64,000 bases of DNA, taken from the NCBI GenBank assembly GCA_020161065.1, contig JAIUPH010000037.1, positions 186,001 through 250,000 on the forward strand, read 5' to 3'. The stretch's first letter is position 1. Each line of letters opens with the position of its first letter. This DNA is from Pseudomonadota bacterium. Its GTDB lineage: Bacteria; Pseudomonadota; Gammaproteobacteria; Burkholderiales; Burkholderiaceae_C. Both the position numbers and the translations under genes were made by a program. Below the pieces are notes generated by a model. It did no database searches. It worked only from the letters and a program-made list of their open reading frames with translations, and was not told the DNA's origin. Positions 63,546 to 64,000 of the stretch are shown in pieces.

Positions 63546-64000
63546 ATGGACATTCCGGAGACCCTGCTGCGCAAGCTCGACGTGCCGGGCCCTCGCTACA
63601 CCTCGTACCCGACGGCCGACCGCTTCGTCGAGGCCTTCGGCCCGGCCGAGTATGCGCAGGCGCTGCGCCAGCGCGCCGAGGGCGCCGTGGTCGGCGGCAC
63701 GCCGCCGCTGTCGGTCTACGTGCACGTGCCGTTCTGCGAGTCGGTGTGCTACTACTGCGCCTGCAACAAGGTCATCACCAAGCACCACGAGCGCGGCCGC
63801 GAATACCTGGACGTGCTGGTGCGCGAGATGGACCTGCACGCCGCCCTGATCGGCCGCGGCAAGCCGGTCTCGCAACTGCACCTGGGCGGCGGCTCGCCCA
63901 CCTTCCTGTCCGACGACGAACTGCACGGGCTGATGGAGGCGCTGCGCCAGCGCTTCAAGCTGGTGCCGGGGGCCGAGGTCTCGATCGAGGTCGACCCGCG
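63546..64000 (+). CDS. hemN: oxygen-independent coproporphyrinogen III oxidase (start of gene)
   Basis: HemN is a radical-SAM enzyme that makes protoporphyrinogen without oxygen. Only the first 151 residues lie in the window; the gene runs off the right edge. The radical-SAM cysteines C64, C68 and C71 are in CESVCYYCACNK, with VPGPRYTSYPTADRF near the start and QLHLGGGSPTFLSDDEL (SAM-binding GGGSP) later. The YTSYPTA and CxxxCxxCxCN features separate it from HemW (no CxC). Linked to fnr and cbb3 genes as in Rubrivivax-type organisms. Confidence 0.96.
   Translation, partial: MDIPETLLRKLDVPGPRYTSYPTADRFVEAFGPAEYAQALRQRAEGAVVGGTPPLSVYVHVPFCESVCYYCACNKVITKHHERGREYLDVLVREMDLHAALIGRGKPVSQLHLGGGSPTFLSDDELHGLMEALRQRFKLVPGAEVSIEVDP

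Overview
The window is about 64 kb of very GC-rich, densely packed bacterial chromosome. Gene content and order suggest a betaproteobacterium of the order Burkholderiales, perhaps near Rubrivivax, Ideonella or Roseateles. The pointers are the exbB-exbD-lpxK-trm112-kdsB-adk string, ccoI/ccoS next to ccoNOQP with fnr and hemN, the fliEFGHIJK/fliLMNOPQR flagellar block, and the DUF2069/YihY pair. This placement comes from family knowledge, not a search. I see no rRNA, tRNA, CRISPR array, prophage or insertion sequence.

Layout. (1) 1-3022: the 5' end of a FAD-linked oxidase gene, DUF2069 and YihY membrane proteins, a small unknown protein, a decayed nucleotidyltransferase remnant and a small secreted protein. 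(2) 3086-14938: flagellar export and basal-body genes on the minus strand, fliFGHIJK and fliLMNOPQR, with fliE divergent. (3) 14943-15534: a RelE/HigB-like toxin-antitoxin pair. (4) 15628-20789: late flagellar genes fliC, fliD and fliST, with ycgR and two type IV pilin-like genes apparently transcribed in the fliST unit. (5) 21025-23286: ppiC, bolA, yciB and msrB. (6) 23473-35944: a plus-strand fatty-acid/acyl-CoA degradation run (FadB-type enzyme, M20 peptidase, thiolase, two acyl-CoA dehydrogenases, two SDRs, an MDR reductase, a GNAT and a GST-like protein). (7) 36042-48787: an oligopeptide-type ABC transporter followed by two paralogous TonB-dependent receptors. (8) 48875-53661: an SDR, adk, kdsB, trm112, lpxK, exbD and exbB on the minus strand. 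(9) 54025-56566: xseA, sodB and a DUF192 protein. (10) 56626-64000: the cbb3 oxidase assembly and structural genes ccoI, ccoS, ccoN, ccoO, ccoQ, ccoP and a ccoH-like gene, then fnr and the start of hemN.

How it works together. The window describes a motile cell that burns fatty acids and respires at low oxygen. An FNR protein with all four cluster cysteines is encoded beside cbb3 and hemN. FNR-type sites (TTGAT-N4-ATCAA with one mismatch) lie before ccoI, ccoN and hemN; the first two have a -10-like element at the spacing expected of a class II FNR promoter. Late flagellar genes carry sigma-28-type promoters before fliD and fliS. The fliS unit runs through the c-di-GMP brake ycgR into two pilin-like genes. 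Peptide-type uptake is suggested by outer-membrane receptors next to an inner-membrane oligopeptide ABC system, with exbBD about 4 kb downstream of the receptors.

The most unusual features are two back-to-back perfect palindromes in an AT-rich island before the first TonB receptor, a 12-bp minisatellite coding for Gly-Gln tetrapeptides at the start of lpxK, the pilin-like genes in a flagellar transcription unit, and a solute-binding protein with both a lipobox and a C-terminal membrane segment. Most of the rest is ordinary core genome. I did not find an obviously new enzymatic or defence system.
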